A stretch of 64,000 bases of DNA from Marinomonas foliarum (GCF_003337275.1 NZ_QPJQ01000014.1:1-64000), one strand, 5' to 3'. Shown: positions 37,179 through 48,062, counted from the stretch's first letter. The notes: generated by a model from the sequence alone, not told the origin. Translations and numbers: made by a program.

Positions 37179-39125
37179 ATGTTACTAAGTAGTTTGTCCA
37201 TATTGATGGGCGCCATATTGGTGCCGAGCGATTATTTATGGGTGTATTCTACTCATATCATCATGGTGTGTCTCTACTTAATATGGACAAAGCGCTTACT
37301 GCCCCTCTTTTTGACACTTGTGTCCTTAATATTTCTTGCATTTCATGAGAGCAAAACCTCACCAATAATCTCGCTCAAATCCAATGATACGGTTTATATT
37401 GATTTTCAAAAAAGAACATTGGAACCCACTAGACTAATAACAGCTGAATTATCGGGTAAACCTAGGTATCAATATAGAAATCAAGCAGTTGAAATCATGT
37501 ACTTCAATCAGAATAATGAACGGAGAACACATAGTGATTTTGTATTGTTAATTGATAATCAGCTAGAGCAACCTAAAAGACCTCCATCACCACAACGCTT
37601 TAAAGGCATTGTGACAAATGTGCTGTTATCGGATAAAGAGGGAAGTTGGTGGCAAAAGAAACTATATATCAATAGACACATAGCCCAAATCACGGTCGAG
37701 CTGTCAATGGATGATGTTAGATTGTTAGCGTTATCTAGCCCATCGCCAAGAGATCAACTTCTGGACGCATTAGACGCGAGATTATCAACCTATAACTATT
37801 GGCGCTTTTCTAAAGCATTATTATTAGGTCAAAATGATCTATGGAGCCAAAAAGATACTTGGGTCATTCGTACACTAGGTTTGGCGCATCTTTTTGTGGT
37901 TTCTGGTCTTCATACGGGCTTTATGTTCGTCATCGGAAGCTTAATTAGCCGTGCTGTGTGGCAACTTCTCCCGGGGCATTTGCTGCTATCAGGTTTAACT
38001 CGTTGGCACTGTGATGCCATGATTATTGTCCCGCTACTGTTTGCTTATGCTTATTTTACAAACTGGGGAGAACCTGTTGTAAGGGCAGCTATTATGCTCA
38101 GTTCGTATTTGTGCGCTCGCATGTTAGCTATGCAGTTTTCTGCTTACAGTATAATAACGTTTGCCCTGTGGGTCGTATTATTAGCTAATCCTAGAACGGT
38201 ATTAAGTCCTGGATTATGGCTTTCTTTTAGTTTGGTATATTTACTTATCGGCTACTGCCAAACAACCAAACTATCTCGCTTAATTATGGGGCAAATCATG
38301 CTGAGTACCGCATCTATGGTACTTATTCTTGGTTGGCAAGAAGAAATATCCAGCGTATCTGTTTTAGTCAACATGCTTATGATTCCATTTGCTGGCTTTA
38401 TTTGGTTTCCATTGGGGTTGCTTTCGTGCTTTGAGGTCTTGTTGATTGGTTCAACCTACAGCTATAAATTCTTGGAGCTGCTGCTTTTTTGTGTGGATGA
38501 GTTTATTAATTGGGTAGTCTTTAGCCTGCCATTACTCACATTCGAAACCTTTGCTACCAGCGCCCCTAAAGCTTTAATGCTTTTATTGATCGTTTTTTGG
38601 GTTTATCAAAGCCCTCTAAAACGTGGGGTTCTGAGTATATTATGCGTTTGGTGCTTGTTATTTTCCTCCACGTTGTTTTATAGCAGCAAACCTGACTATA
38701 CGATACTCAATAAAAACAACAAGTTAGTCTTGAAAGATAAGGAGCAAATTTTAATGGTTAACGCATGGGCTGGGAGCGATATTGGGCGCCTGTTGTTTGA
38801 CCCGAATGTTGATTTCAATCCATCTGGCAGGTATTTGCTATCTCCAGCAAAGCTATCAGATCTTACGCCTAGGCGACTCCTTACTATAGACACATCTTGG
38901 GTGTTTCTACAAAAAATGGAAGCTGATAAAACTATTACTATGCTAGATGCATTAAACGTTAATTGGCTAATTATTTCTGATGGGGAGTTTTTAGAATTTC
39001 ACTTTCAAGACAAGCAGCTATCACTGCGGCACTCGTCGTGCCTTTATTCGTTTTTTCTCTTAAAATCTGACACTTGCAAGCGTGTAGAAAAGCTAGAGAG
39101 TGTGTTAAATTACTTACAAACTTAA
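37179..39125 (+). CDS. ComEC/Rec2-like membrane protein lacking the metallo-beta-lactamase motif
   Basis: Homologue of the DNA-uptake channel ComEC (648 aa; complete members usually 700-800). Present: N-terminal hydrophobic helices, a soluble OB-like region (about 65-175), and the Competence domain with LGLAHLFVVSGLHTGFMF (about 236-253) and many membrane helices to about 505. The C-terminal soluble part (about 510-648) should hold the metallo-beta-lactamase-like domain, but HxHxDH and the IDTGG-type motif are missing and the domain is too short. AAGGAGGTC gives a strong ribosome site. It lies in the conserved comEC-exbB-exbD-lpxK order. Confidence 0.8.
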   Translation: MLLSSLSILMGAILVPSDYLWVYSTHIIMVCLYLIWTKRLLPLFLTLVSLIFLAFHESKTSPIISLKSNDTVYIDFQKRTLEPTRLITAELSGKPRYQYRNQAVEIMYFNQNNERRTHSDFVLLIDNQLEQPKRPPSPQRFKGIVTNVLLSDKEGSWWQKKLYINRHIAQITVELSMDDVRLLALSSPSPRDQLLDALDARLSTYNYWRFSKALLLGQNDLWSQKDTWVIRTLGLAHLFVVSGLHTGFMFVIGSLISRAVWQLLPGHLLLSGLTRWHCDAMIIVPLLFAYAYFTNWGEPVVRAAIMLSSYLCARMLAMQFSAYSIITFALWVVLLANPRTVLSPGLWLSFSLVYLLIGYCQTTKLSRLIMGQIMLSTASMVLILGWQEEISSVSVLVNMLMIPFAGFIWFPLGLLSCFEVLLIGSTYSYKFLELLLFCVDEFINWVVFSLPLLTFETFATSAPKALMLLLIVFWVYQSPLKRGVLSILCVWCLLFSSTLFYSSKPDYTILNKNNKLVLKDKEQILMVNAWAGSDIGRLLFDPNVDFNPSGRYLLSPAKLSDLTPRRLLTIDTSWVFLQKMEADKTITMLDALNVNWLIISDGEFLEFHFQDKQLSLRHSSCLYSFFLLKSDTCKRVEKLESVLNYLQT

Positions 39126-39138
39126 ATTGGAGTGCAAA

Positions 39139-39765
39139 GTGTTAGCCTTTATTCAAACTGGTGGTTTTTTCATGTGGCCGTTGCTGGCCTGTTCCATTCT
39201 TACTCTGGCTATTATTATTGAGCGTTTTTGGACTCTTCGCCAATCGGGCGTTGCTCCCAAAGGCCTTTTATCCGATGTAATGACACGATTGCGTGACGAC
39301 AGAATGACTATTGAATACATTCGTTCAATGCAAGGTCAAGCAGGACTTGCTTCAATTTTTGCTGCAGGTTTATTAAATTCAAAGCATGGACGTAGTGCCA
39401 TGAAGGAAAGTATTCAAGAAGCGGCAAGCCATGTTATCCATGAACTAGAACGTTTTATGAATACATTGGGCACCATTGCTGCAATTTCCCCATTACTTGG
39501 TTTGCTCGGTACCGTAGTTGGTATGATTAAAGTGTTCTCTGTTCTAATGGAAAGCGGGGCAGGTAATACAGCATTGTTGGCTGGCGGTATTTCAGAAGCC
39601 TTACTGTCGACTGCAGCTGGGCTTGGTGTTGCTATTCCAGCTTTAATATTCCACCGTTTTTTTAGCCGTAAAATTGATGTTCTTGTTGTTACTATGGAGC
39701 AGCAGTCTACAAAATTAATAGATTCGTTACATGGTGATAGAGAGAAGACAGGAGTGGCACAGTGA
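39139..39765 (+). CDS. exbB: MotA/TolQ/ExbB proton channel family protein
   Basis: ExbB-type inner-membrane proton channel subunit (208 aa) that with ExbD energises an outer-membrane or envelope process. Three membrane helices are expected: one N-terminal (about 11-29), and two in the C-terminal half containing the conserved GLLGTVVGMIKVF region (about 121-133). GTG 39139 is preceded by TTGGAG at good spacing; a TTG at 39127 is inside that ribosome site. It overlaps exbD by 4 nt. No tonB is adjacent; this locus is the lpxK-linked copy known in Pseudomonas. Confidence 0.88.
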   Translation: MLAFIQTGGFFMWPLLACSILTLAIIIERFWTLRQSGVAPKGLLSDVMTRLRDDRMTIEYIRSMQGQAGLASIFAAGLLNSKHGRSAMKESIQEAASHVIHELERFMNTLGTIAAISPLLGLLGTVVGMIKVFSVLMESGAGNTALLAGGISEALLSTAAGLGVAIPALIFHRFFSRKIDVLVVTMEQQSTKLIDSLHGDREKTGVAQ

Positions 39766-40184
39766 AATTTCGTCGTCAAAAAATAGATGACGTTCAAATC
39801 AATTTAACGCCTCTGATCGACGTCGTTTTCTTATTGCTAATATTTTTCATGGTTAGTACAACGTTTAATCAAAGTACAGAGCTAACAATAGACCTTCCAA
39901 CAGCGACATCTAACGCTCCCACTTCCGACCGAACAAAGAATATTGAACTTGTTATCACGGCTGATGGGCAATACGTCATTAATGGTCAAACACTGATCAA
40001 TGAGAAAGTCAGCACTTTAATCCAAGGTTTAAAAGAGGTTGGCGAAGGGGATTTAACTCGTCCGCTGATTATTACAGCAGATGCAAAATCATCATATGAT
40101 ATGGTTCTGAGGGTCTACGATGCGGCAGCAAGCCTGGGGATCACTAAGCTAGCTCATACAGCTCAGAAAGAGCCTAACTTGTGA
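39762..40184 (+). CDS. exbD: ExbD/TolR family protein
   Basis: ExbD-type partner of the proton channel (140 aa): a short cytoplasmic N-terminus, one membrane helix (about 17-38) with the functional Asp in the NLTPLIDVVFLLLIFFM block (Asp20), and a periplasmic domain. It starts GTG in 4-nt overlap with exbB and overlaps lpxK by 4 nt. Coupling with lpxK suggests a role linked to LPS or outer-membrane biogenesis, which is inference from conserved order. Confidence 0.9.
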   Translation: MKFRRQKIDDVQINLTPLIDVVFLLLIFFMVSTTFNQSTELTIDLPTATSNAPTSDRTKNIELVITADGQYVINGQTLINEKVSTLIQGLKEVGEGDLTRPLIITADAKSSYDMVLRVYDAAASLGITKLAHTAQKEPNL

Positions 40185-41218
40185 ATTTAGAGTCTCTATT
40201 TAATCAGTCTTGGTATACCCATTATGGTTGGACGCATATATTTCGACCACTTCAGCCTTTGGTAAATAAGGTGGTAGCCAATAAACGGCGCACCTTCATT
40301 GAACATCCAGAACTATCTTATAAGGCGCCAGTACCCGTTGTAGTAGTAGGTAACATAAGTGTCGGAGGAACCGGAAAATCGCCGATGGTGGTTGCGCTAT
40401 GCAAGCTATTAATTGAAAACGGATATCGACCGGGAATTGTGTCCCGTGGTCATGGCGCAAAACTTGAAACGCCAACGTCTGTTTATCCAAATAGCCTAGC
40501 GAAAGAAGTAGGTGATGAGCCGGTTATGCTTGCAAGGCGTGCTGCTTGTCCTATGGTCGTGTTTCCCAAGAGGGATGAAGCGGTTAAATACTTACTCAAC
40601 ACCACAGATGTTAATATTGTTATAAGTGATGACGGCATGCAGCATTACCAACTTAATCGAGATATTGAAGTTGCAATGATCGATGCTTCTCGTGGGGTTG
40701 GCAATGGTTATTTACTTCCTGTAGGCCCATTAAGAGAGCCGATTGAACGACTTAATAACGTCGATTTTATTGTCAGTGTATCTAATAAAACGACACATTC
40801 GTTAGACATTTTGAACCAAACTATTACACTGGCGCCGCTTATACCGACTAAATTGGTATCATTGGATGGAACTAAGTCCATGGATTATCAATCCGCTTTT
40901 ACGCCCGAATCAAAGTGGCATATTATGGCAGGTATAGGCAATCCGGAACGATTTCTGACAACATTAGAAAATCTGGGGTTACAAAGAAAGAACACAACTC
41001 ACCACTGGTTTTCAGACCATCATGCATTTGAAGAAGCAGATATTCCAGCTAATGGTGCTGTGGTAATGACAGAAAAAGATGCAGTGAAATGCCAGACACT
41101 TCTACCAACTAATACTGATGTTTGGTATTTACCCGTATCATTACAGTTACCCATAAGCTTTCAGAAAACTTTTTTAGAAAAACTTAATCAAATTAAAACG
41201 GACTATTCCAATGAATAA
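40181..41218 (+). CDS. lpxK: Tetraacyldisaccharide 4'-kinase
   Basis: Phosphorylates the lipid A disaccharide at the 4' position (345 aa; E. coli 328), at the inner-membrane face. An N-terminal hydrophobic/amphipathic region precedes the Walker [16 protein letters not shown] (about 56-70); then ISRGHG-like VSRGHGAK and [12 protein letters not shown] (about 148-159), the lipid A kinase signature. Start GTG 40181 overlaps exbD. It overlaps the Trm112-like gene by 8 nt. Confidence 0.95.
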   Translation: MNLESLFNQSWYTHYGWTHIFRPLQPLVNKVVANKRRTFIEHPELSYKAPVPVVVVGNISVGGTGKSPMVVALCKLLIENGYRPGIVSRGHGAKLETPTSVYPNSLAKEVGDEPVMLARRAACPMVVFPKRDEAVKYLLNTTDVNIVISDDGMQHYQLNRDIEVAMIDASRGVGNGYLLPVGPLREPIERLNNVDFIVSVSNKTTHSLDILNQTITLAPLIPTKLVSLDGTKSMDYQSAFTPESKWHIMAGIGNPERFLTTLENLGLQRKNTTHHWFSDHHAFEEADIPANGAVVMTEKDAVKCQTLLPTNTDVWYLPVSLQLPISFQKTFLEKLNQIKTDYSNE

Positions 41219-41408
41219 AACTTTACTAGATATCCTTGTGTGTCCAGTTACCAAAGCAGCTTTAACTTTGAGCAAAGATGGAACAGAATTGATAAGCAAA
41301 GTCGGTGGTATGGCGTACCCAGTTAGAGATGGAATCCCTGTTTTATTAGAAACAGAAGCGCGCACACTGACAGCTGATGAACGCTTAGATTCTGATTCTT
41401 CAAAATGA
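41211..41408 (+). CDS. ycaR: Trm112 family protein (YcaR-like)
   Basis: Small protein (65 aa; E. coli YcaR 60) of the Trm112/UPF0434 family, beginning [18 protein letters not shown] and containing the typical [17 protein letters not shown] block. Only one of the usual zinc cysteines (LVCP) is present, as in many bacterial members. It overlaps lpxK upstream and the phosphatase gene downstream by 4 nt. In related genomes kdsB follows directly; here it does not. Confidence 0.92.
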   Translation: MNKTLLDILVCPVTKAALTLSKDGTELISKVGGMAYPVRDGIPVLLETEARTLTADERLDSDSSK

Positions 41409-41881
41409 GAACCTATAAGGTATTAACTGTTTGCTTAGGTAATATTTGCCGATCACCTGCAGCACAAGGCATTTTAGAAAGTGCTGCGGATAAGCAAAAT
41501 GTATTTTTAGAGCTTGATTCTGCAGGAACGGCAGCTTATCACATTGGAAATCCGCCGGATTCTCGTTCAATTGCTGCTCTTCATCAAATTGGTATCGATA
41601 TCTCCCGTCAAAAAGCTCGCCAAGTGACTAAAGATGACTTTTGTGACTTTGATTGGATTCTAGCGATGGACAGAGAGAACCTGTCTAACCTTAAAAAAAT
41701 CCAACCTAAAAACAGCAAAGCAACATTGGTTATGTTTGGTGAGTTTTATGATTCTGTTGCTTTTGGTGAGGTGGCTGATCCATATTATGGTGATGACAAA
41801 GGCTTCATTGAGATGAGAGAGCACCTTATTCAAATTGCTGATAAATTTATACATCACTTACACTCCAATAGAGAAGATTAA
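41405..41881 (+). CDS. Low molecular weight protein-tyrosine phosphatase
   Basis: Cytoplasmic LMW-PTP (158 aa). The catalytic P-loop C-x5-R is Cys10-Arg16 ([10 protein letters not shown]), and the general acid Asp is in DPYYGDD near 123-129. A counterpart sits at the same place before murB in Pseudomonas (PA2978). It starts with ATGA overlap on the Trm112 gene. Likely substrates in bacteria are tyrosine kinases of polysaccharide export or low-molecular phosphates; not decidable here. Confidence 0.92.
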   Translation: MRTYKVLTVCLGNICRSPAAQGILESAADKQNVFLELDSAGTAAYHIGNPPDSRSIAALHQIGIDISRQKARQVTKDDFCDFDWILAMDRENLSNLKKIQPKNSKATLVMFGEFYDSVAFGEVADPYYGDDKGFIEMREHLIQIADKFIHHLHSNRED

Positions 41882-41889
41882 GTCCGACA

Positions 41890-42963
41890 ATGAAAATGCG
41901 ATTCAACACCGAAGATGCTTTTGAACAGCGCATTGAACGTTCCATTCAAGAAAATGTTTCCCTCGCCAGTTACAACACCTTCCGCTTTGATTACTCTGCT
42001 GAATACTTTGCAATAGCCGAGACTTTAGATGCTTTAAGAGAATTACTCGTTTGGGCAAAGCAGAATCAGAAAATGGTTACTATGATCGGTGGTGGAAGTA
42101 ATTTACTTATTTCGGCAGATGTAACGGGCCTTGTTATTATTAATCGGTTATCTGGCATTAATGCTCGCGAGCTCCCTGGAAATCTCATAAGCGTAACCGT
42201 AGCGGCTGGAGAAAACTGGCATCAAGTAGTGGAATATTCTGTCGAGCAAGAATGGTATGGAATTGAGAACCTTGCCTTAATTCCAGGCACTGCGGGTGCG
42301 GCTCCTGTACAGAACATTGGCGCTTATGGTGTTGAGATAAAGGATGTTCTTGCTCGTGTGCAAGTTATTAATAGAAATACAGGTGATGTCTACTGGGTAA
42401 ACGGTAGAGACTGCGGATTTACTTATCGCGATAGCCACTTTAAAGGTCAATGGAAAGATTTGTTATTCATTACTTCTGTTGAACTGTCACTGAAGAAACA
42501 GTCAGAACTTTTATTAAGCTATGGTGGCTTGTCCGAACGAATTGACGGTAAACCCAATTTAAGGTCTGTTTTCAATACGGTATGCAACGTTCGCAATGAA
42601 AAGTTACCTTCCCCAGCAGTGTTAGCAAACTCGGGAAGCTTTTTTAAAAATCCGATCGTTAGCCAAAACCAACACACTGAACTGAAACAACACTTTCCTA
42701 ATCTTGTGTCTTTTCCGTTTAATGGAGGGTTTAAGCTGGCAGCGGGCTGGTTAATAGATCAAGCTGGTTGGAAGGGAGTCCACTATCAAGGTGTTGGTGT
42801 ATATGAAAAACAGGCTTTGGTGTTAGTGAATTACTCTGAGACTAATGCGATAGCCTTGCTGGACCTAGAAGCTCAGATTAAGCATTCAGTCTTTGAAAAG
42901 TATGGTGTTCTATTAGAGAGAGAGCCAGTTCAACTACCTCTTGCTTCGGAGTTAGTGAAGTGA
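41890..42963 (+). CDS. murB: UDP-N-acetylenolpyruvoylglucosamine reductase
   Basis: FAD-dependent reductase completing UDP-MurNAc for peptidoglycan (357 aa; E. coli type I 342). FAD-binding GGGSNLLIS (about 72-80), [22 protein letters not shown] (about 126-147) and the catalytic Ser in [10 protein letters not shown] (about 247-256) are visible. The C-terminal loop is type I. It overlaps murI by 4 nt. The operon is lpxK-Trm112-PTP-murB-murI. Confidence 0.96.
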   Translation: MKMRFNTEDAFEQRIERSIQENVSLASYNTFRFDYSAEYFAIAETLDALRELLVWAKQNQKMVTMIGGGSNLLISADVTGLVIINRLSGINARELPGNLISVTVAAGENWHQVVEYSVEQEWYGIENLALIPGTAGAAPVQNIGAYGVEIKDVLARVQVINRNTGDVYWVNGRDCGFTYRDSHFKGQWKDLLFITSVELSLKKQSELLLSYGGLSERIDGKPNLRSVFNTVCNVRNEKLPSPAVLANSGSFFKNPIVSQNQHTELKQHFPNLVSFPFNGGFKLAAGWLIDQAGWKGVHYQGVGVYEKQALVLVNYSETNAIALLDLEAQIKHSVFEKYGVLLEREPVQLPLASELVK

Positions 42964-43769
42964 AAATCGGAGTAATGGATTCTGGCGCTGGCGGTTTAAC
43001 CATTCTTAATGCAATACACCAAAAATACCCAGGTCTTGATTTGGTGTATTTGGCGGATGATGCATTTGCTCCATACGGTAGCAAAAGCATTACTCAGTTA
43101 CAGGATCGATTAGTCAAAGTGGGTCGTTTCTTTGAAAGGGAAAGTGTTTACGCTATTGTGGTTGCTTGTAACACTGCAACTGTCGCAGCTATTGATACGC
43201 TTCGAGCTAGTACCACATTACCTATTATTGGGGTAGAGCCTGCAGTAAAGCCGGCTTTTCGACTTAGCAAAAAACGTCGAGTGGCTGTATTAGCAACGCC
43301 TGTTACTGCGCAAAGTCCACGCTTAAATCAGCTTATTGAACTTTGGAAAGCAGACAGTCATGTCGCTATAATGTCTAGTTCCACTTTGGCCTTCGATATT
43401 GACGCATGGCCCGAAACAGAAGAGAAAGTGAAGCTTACTATTCAGCAATTGAGCGACAATATGCTAGCTCAAAATATTGACACGTTAGTTCTAGCCTGTA
43501 CCCATTATCCTTTGGTGAAAAAGCTATTTGAGAAAGCACTAGGTAAGGAGTGTGAAATAATAGAGCCTAGCGAAGGAGTAACAGCGCAATTAATTCGTCG
43601 CCTACTAGAGTCTTATCCAATTGAAAGCCAGCATGCATTAGCTGCTAATCAAAGTAATACTGGTCGCATTGATTTGTGCTGCACAAAAGAAACCCATTGC
43701 ATGCAGCGCCTAACTCAGTGGGTTGATGATTCAGACGCTATTAGTCTAAATAGGGTTGTTAGTCTCTAA
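42960..43769 (+). CDS. murI: Glutamate racemase
   Basis: Cofactor-independent racemase giving D-glutamate for peptidoglycan (269 aa; E. coli 285). Catalytic cysteines Cys70 ([11 protein letters not shown]) and Cys180 (LACTHYPLV), with Asp7-Ser8 in GVMDSGAGG, are intact. It starts GTG in 4-nt overlap with murB, so D-Glu supply is translationally linked to MurB here. Its 3' end overlaps the convergent patatin gene by 11 nt. Confidence 0.95.
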   Translation: MKIGVMDSGAGGLTILNAIHQKYPGLDLVYLADDAFAPYGSKSITQLQDRLVKVGRFFERESVYAIVVACNTATVAAIDTLRASTTLPIIGVEPAVKPAFRLSKKRRVAVLATPVTAQSPRLNQLIELWKADSHVAIMSSSTLAFDIDAWPETEEKVKLTIQQLSDNMLAQNIDTLVLACTHYPLVKKLFEKALGKECEIIEPSEGVTAQLIRRLLESYPIESQHALAANQSNTGRIDLCCTKETHCMQRLTQWVDDSDAISLNRVVSL

Positions 43770-44898
43770 GAAAAGCGATAATGCGTTCTTTTTCCCACAT
43801 AGCATCTTGATAACCCAAATCCATAAGCGCCTTGCAGTACTGCGGGGTAAATAACAAATAACTGGCAGCAGAACTTATTTTTTCAGAAGTGGATCCGCCA
43901 GCTGCTTTCAGCAGCACTCGGATATTTTTGGGTAACGTCGATAAATGCTGATGAGCGATGGCATTCAGCTCTTGTGACGGTGAAATAATCAAAGTTTCAG
44001 TAGGAAGATTCTGGTGTAGTGCTTTTTTTTCTTCTGGAAGATCCCTGATAAGATTGTTCATTATCTCTAATTGATAAATATCGTCTTCTAAATTATCAAT
44101 AAACGCACTGTTCAACAATTGCCCCAAAATTTGAGCCATACTTGGTGCGCTAGAATCAATGACTGTATCAGGTGCGGACCATTTTTTGGCACTTCGGTTT
44201 CCGCTGACTCCGATGATAAAGAGCTTATTTGCTCCTAATTTTAAAGCTGGGTAAATAGCCGATTTTTGTCTAATAGCACCATCACCATAATAATGCTCGT
44301 CTATCTTGTGAGCGGGAAAAATTGTTGGTATCGCACTTGAAGCCAAGAGGTGATCAACCCCTAGATTAGCTATGACACCTTTTCGTCGATTGCCTTGCCA
44401 AGGATTAATTTCTGGTGTTCCTTGAAAAAAAGTGGTCGACTCCCCAGTGCTGTAACTCATTGCTGTGATGGCAAGTGCTTTTAACTGTTGATTATCTATC
44501 GCATGACTGATCCTAGAGAAGTCGAGGTGATTACGCAGCAACTCCTCTAATGGCGCGTTGTCCATAAGAGCAATGGAACTGTCGTGATTGTGAAGATGGA
44601 ACAGCGACATTAATGTTTTGGTTAAAGAGCTGGCAACTGGCCAACGCCCAACGTTATAAATCTGATCGGGAGTAAGGTGACGCCAAACAAAAGCAAGAGT
44701 AGAGACTGCTTTGGAAAAATTGTCCGCATACGATGCGAGCATGGTTGCATTAAGAGCACCAGCAGAAGTACCGCATAAAATAGAGAAAGGTAAAGGAGAG
44801 TGCTTAGGAAGAATACGCCCCATCGCAGACAAAACGCCGACTTGATAGGCTGCGCGAGCCCCTCCGCCGGACAAAATTAGTGCATTGTTATTATTCAT
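43759..44898 (-). CDS. Patatin-like phospholipase family protein
   Basis: Second patatin of the window (379 aa). The oxyanion loop [11 protein letters not shown] (11-21), nucleophile Ser45 in GTSAG (43-47) and dyad Asp in YYGDGAIRQ (about 207-215) form the Ser-Asp dyad. There is no signal peptide. The C-terminal third (about 250-379) is mainly helical and outside the core fold, typical of longer bacterial patatins. It is monocistronic and convergent with murI. Confidence 0.88.
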   Translation of the reverse strand: MNNNNALILSGGGARAAYQVGVLSAMGRILPKHSPLPFSILCGTSAGALNATMLASYADNFSKAVSTLAFVWRHLTPDQIYNVGRWPVASSLTKTLMSLFHLHNHDSSIALMDNAPLEELLRNHLDFSRISHAIDNQQLKALAITAMSYSTGESTTFFQGTPEINPWQGNRRKGVIANLGVDHLLASSAIPTIFPAHKIDEHYYGDGAIRQKSAIYPALKLGANKLFIIGVSGNRSAKKWSAPDTVIDSSAPSMAQILGQLLNSAFIDNLEDDIYQLEIMNNLIRDLPEEKKALHQNLPTETLIISPSQELNAIAHQHLSTLPKNIRVLLKAAGGSTSEKISSAASYLLFTPQYCKALMDLGYQDAMWEKERIIAFLRD

Positions 44899-45155
44899 AA
44901 AGGCTCACTTTTTCAACCCTGATTAAGCAAAAAAACCTATCTCATTTTGGAACACTTTCTGCTATTAAAACAACTATTCGTTTAAGAAAAAAAGTGTCTA
45001 GTGCCCATTAAAAGTATCAGAAATAGATATTACTAAAACACATAATCAACTCGGTTTGTTATTACATTATGTGGACTGTTCTAACATTGTGGTTCACAAT
45101 CAAGCATATAGGCTTAATAATCACTTATAGTAAAAATAATAAAAAGGTAAATTCC

Positions 45156-46280
45156 ATGAATTCTTCAGTTGTCATTAGCGGAGTTGGTCTATGGACTCCG
45201 GCACACAGCATCAGCAATGAAGAGCTAGTAGAGAGCTACAACGCTTGGGCTGAGCAATTTAATGCCAAAAACTCAGCTTCTATTGAAAAAGGTGAAGTAG
45301 AAGCAAAACCTCTTTCAAGTGCTGCTTTTATTGAAAAAGCATCTGGTATCAAAAGTCGTTATATCTATTCAAAAGAGGGCGCGTTAGACATTAACCGTAT
45401 GCGTCCTGTGCTAGAAGTTCGAACTGACGAGCAAATTTCTCATCAAGCAGAAATGGCGATCGCAGCGGCTAAAAGAGCATTAAAAGCAGCCAATAAAAAA
45501 GCCAGTGATATCGATATGGTGATAGTTTCCTGTGCTTATACTCAGCGCTCTTATCCTGCTATTGCAATTGAAGTGCAAGGCGCATTAGGCATCGAAGGCT
45601 TTGGTTTCGATATGCTGGTTGCTTGTTCTGCGGCGACTTTTGGCTTGCAGCGAGCCGTTGATGCCATAAAAGCAGGCTCGTCTAAAGGCGTTTTGGTGAT
45701 CAACCCAGAATTAACGTCTCCCCAAGTAAATTACATGGATCGAGATTCTCACTTTATATTTGGTGATGTCGCAACGGCCATAGTCGTTGAAAGCAGCGAG
45801 ACATGTCAGTCTGCTCATTCGTTCGATGTTCTAAGTACTAAGTGCATTACGTCCTATTCAAACAATATTCGCTCGAACTTTGGCTATACGACTCGTGTAA
45901 CAGATGAGGATCCTTACTCTGCGGATATGCTTTTCCATCAAAATGGCCGCAAAGTTTTCAAAGAAGTTTGTCCCATGGCTGCTGAGCATATTGAGAATCA
46001 CTTGAAGAGCCAAGGCATTCAGGTATCGGAGTTAAAACGTTGGTGGTTACATCAAGCTAATATCAATATGAATTTGTTAATTAGTAAGCGCTTGTTGGGA
46101 CGTGACGCCACGCTTGAAGAAGCGCCTGTTGTTCTTGATGAATACGCTAATACGGCTTCTGCAGGTTCTATTATTGCTTTTGCCAAATACCATGAGGATT
46201 TGGCAGTAGGCGATATTGGTGTGATTTGTTCCTTTGGTGCTGGTTACTCGATAGGCAGTTTGATCCTTCGTAAACGTTAA
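45156..46280 (+). CDS. Beta-ketoacyl-ACP synthase III family protein
   Basis: KAS III/FabH-type condensing enzyme (374 aa, longer than E. coli FabH at 317). The triad is Cys157 (VACSAATFG), His299 (WWLHQANINM) and Asn332 (YANTASAGS). Residues 27-70 form an N-terminal insertion typical of the approximately 373-aa subgroup. ATG 45156 has AAAAAGGT upstream; the frame is open to 45069, but that extension is not family-like. Because no fabH lies in the plsX-fabD cluster, it may initiate fatty-acid synthesis or act on special acyl substrates. Confidence 0.88.
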   Translation: MNSSVVISGVGLWTPAHSISNEELVESYNAWAEQFNAKNSASIEKGEVEAKPLSSAAFIEKASGIKSRYIYSKEGALDINRMRPVLEVRTDEQISHQAEMAIAAAKRALKAANKKASDIDMVIVSCAYTQRSYPAIAIEVQGALGIEGFGFDMLVACSAATFGLQRAVDAIKAGSSKGVLVINPELTSPQVNYMDRDSHFIFGDVATAIVVESSETCQSAHSFDVLSTKCITSYSNNIRSNFGYTTRVTDEDPYSADMLFHQNGRKVFKEVCPMAAEHIENHLKSQGIQVSELKRWWLHQANINMNLLISKRLLGRDATLEEAPVVLDEYANTASAGSIIAFAKYHEDLAVGDIGVICSFGAGYSIGSLILRKR

Positions 46281-46318
46281 TTGCTTATTCTTTTATCATG
46301 CTTGAATAAGTTGCTCAG

Positions 46319-46380
46319 TTAAGTCATTGAAACAGATCTGATTATAAGGGAGACTAATCATATTGGTTTCAATGACTTAA
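46319..46380. repeat. 15-bp perfect inverted repeat upstream of pgm
   Basis: TTAAGTCATTGAAAC (46319-46333) and its exact reverse complement (46366-46380) enclose 32 nt. It ends 15 nt before the pgm ATG, so it could fold in the 5' leader or act as a protein-binding site. It has no T-tract and is not a simple terminator. Confidence 0.7.
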
Positions 46381-46395
46381 TAGGGCATTTAAAAT

Positions 46396-48039
46396 ATGGC
46401 AATTCATCCTCAAGCAGGGCAGCTTGCTTCTCATGATATTCTTGTAAACCTACCAGAGCTGATGTCAGCTTATTACTTAAAAAAGCCTCGTGTTACAACA
46501 CATCCAGATGAGCGTGTTAGCTTTGGTACCTCTGGTCATCGTGGCAGTGCTTTATTAAGCAGTTTTAATGAAGATCATATTTTAGCTATTGCTCAGGCTA
46601 TTGCGGAATACCGTTTATCTCAAAATGTGTCCGGCCCATTGTATTTGGGGAAGGATACACACGCTTTGTCTGAAGCGGCTTTTCAAACAACAGTGAGCGT
46701 GCTCACTGCTAATGGTGTTGGGGTTCGCACTCAGTTAAATGGTGGTTATACACCAACCCCCGTTATTTCTCATGCAGTGTTAACCCACAATAAAGCAGAG
46801 GCTGATGTTAGTGATGGTATTGTGATTACGCCTTCCCACAACCCACCAGAAGACGGCGGCATTAAATACAATTCAAGTAAAGGCGGTCCAGCAGACAAAG
46901 ACATTACCGACTGGGTAGCGAAAAGAGCGAATGCGTTACTTGAAGCTAACCTTGAAGGTGTAAAACGTTTATCTCCAGATGAAGTGGATGCCAGTGGTTT
47001 AATCGAACCGTTTGATTTCATTAATCATTACGTTAATGACCTTGAAAATGTCATTGATATGAAGGCTATCGCGGATAAAAAAATTCGTATTGGCGTGGAC
47101 CCGATGGGTGGCTCAGGCATTCATTATTGGGAACCTATTGCAAAAAAATACGGTTTAGATATTACCGTCGTTAATGAAGAAGTAGATCCTACTTTCCGCT
47201 TTGTGCCGCGTGATAAAGATGGCCGTATTCGTATGGATTGTTCATCACCTTATTCCATGCAGGGATTATTAAAACTCAAAGACGATTTTGATATCGCGGT
47301 AGGCAATGATCCAGATTATGACCGACACGGCATTGTTTGTGCGGGCTTTGGATTGATGAACCCAAATGCGTATTTAGCAGTGGCAATTGAGTATCTATCT
47401 CAACATAGAACTCAGTGGCCACAAGATATTCAATTTGGTAAAACCCTTGTTTCTAGTGGCATGATAGACCGCGTGGTGACTGGATTAGGCCGACAACTTT
47501 GTGAAGTGCCAGTTGGTTTTAAATGGTACGTAGAAGGTTTGTACGAAGGCACAATGGCATTTGGTGGAGAAGAGAGCGCAGGCGCCTCTTTCCTTCGCAA
47601 AGATGCAAGCGTTTGGTCGACAGATAAAGACGGTTTTATCATGGCGCTGCTAGCGGCCGAGATTTTAGCCGTGACAGGTAAAGATCCACAGAGTCACTAT
47701 GACGCACAAGTGGCTAAATATGGTAAGCCTTATTACAAGCGTATTGATGTTGCCGCAACATCAGCTCAAAAAGCCTTGTTGGGCGCTTTGGATACCAAAG
47801 ATGTCACGCAAACGGAATTAGCAGGCGAAGCGATTACTTCAGTCTTAACCAATGCACCAGGTAATGGCGCTGCAATTGGCGGCCTAAAAGTGTCAACAGA
47901 AAATGGCTGGTTTGCTGCACGACCATCGGGCACAGAAAACGTTTATAAAATTTACTTAGAAAGCTTTATATCAGAAGCGCATCTTGCTGAGCTTGAAAGT
48001 GAGGCGAAAGCCTTGGTGGACAGTGTGCTAGGAAGCTAG
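46396..48039 (+). CDS. pgm: Phosphoglucomutase (alpha-D-glucose specific)
   Basis: Interconverts glucose-1- and glucose-6-phosphate (547 aa; E. coli Pgm 546), feeding UDP-glucose and glycogen or exopolysaccharide synthesis. FGTSGHRG (43-50) binds the substrate, Ser147 in ITPSHNP is the phospho-serine, metal ligands are in [10 protein letters not shown] (about 308-317), and the sugar loop is [17 protein letters not shown] near the end binds phosphate. It is monocistronic with an unusual inverted repeat in its leader and a strong terminator after it. Confidence 0.96.
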   Translation: MAIHPQAGQLASHDILVNLPELMSAYYLKKPRVTTHPDERVSFGTSGHRGSALLSSFNEDHILAIAQAIAEYRLSQNVSGPLYLGKDTHALSEAAFQTTVSVLTANGVGVRTQLNGGYTPTPVISHAVLTHNKAEADVSDGIVITPSHNPPEDGGIKYNSSKGGPADKDITDWVAKRANALLEANLEGVKRLSPDEVDASGLIEPFDFINHYVNDLENVIDMKAIADKKIRIGVDPMGGSGIHYWEPIAKKYGLDITVVNEEVDPTFRFVPRDKDGRIRMDCSSPYSMQGLLKLKDDFDIAVGNDPDYDRHGIVCAGFGLMNPNAYLAVAIEYLSQHRTQWPQDIQFGKTLVSSGMIDRVVTGLGRQLCEVPVGFKWYVEGLYEGTMAFGGEESAGASFLRKDASVWSTDKDGFIMALLAAEILAVTGKDPQSHYDAQVAKYGKPYYKRIDVAATSAQKALLGALDTKDVTQTELAGEAITSVLTNAPGNGAAIGGLKVSTENGWFAARPSGTENVYKIYLESFISEAHLAELESEAKALVDSVLGS

Positions 48040-48062
48040 TAAAGCAATTTGATCTTTTAAAA

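Noticed and set aside
45069-45155. 29-residue N-terminal extension of the KAS III
   Set aside because: Hydrophobic and not family-like, with no ribosome site; ATG 45156 has one.
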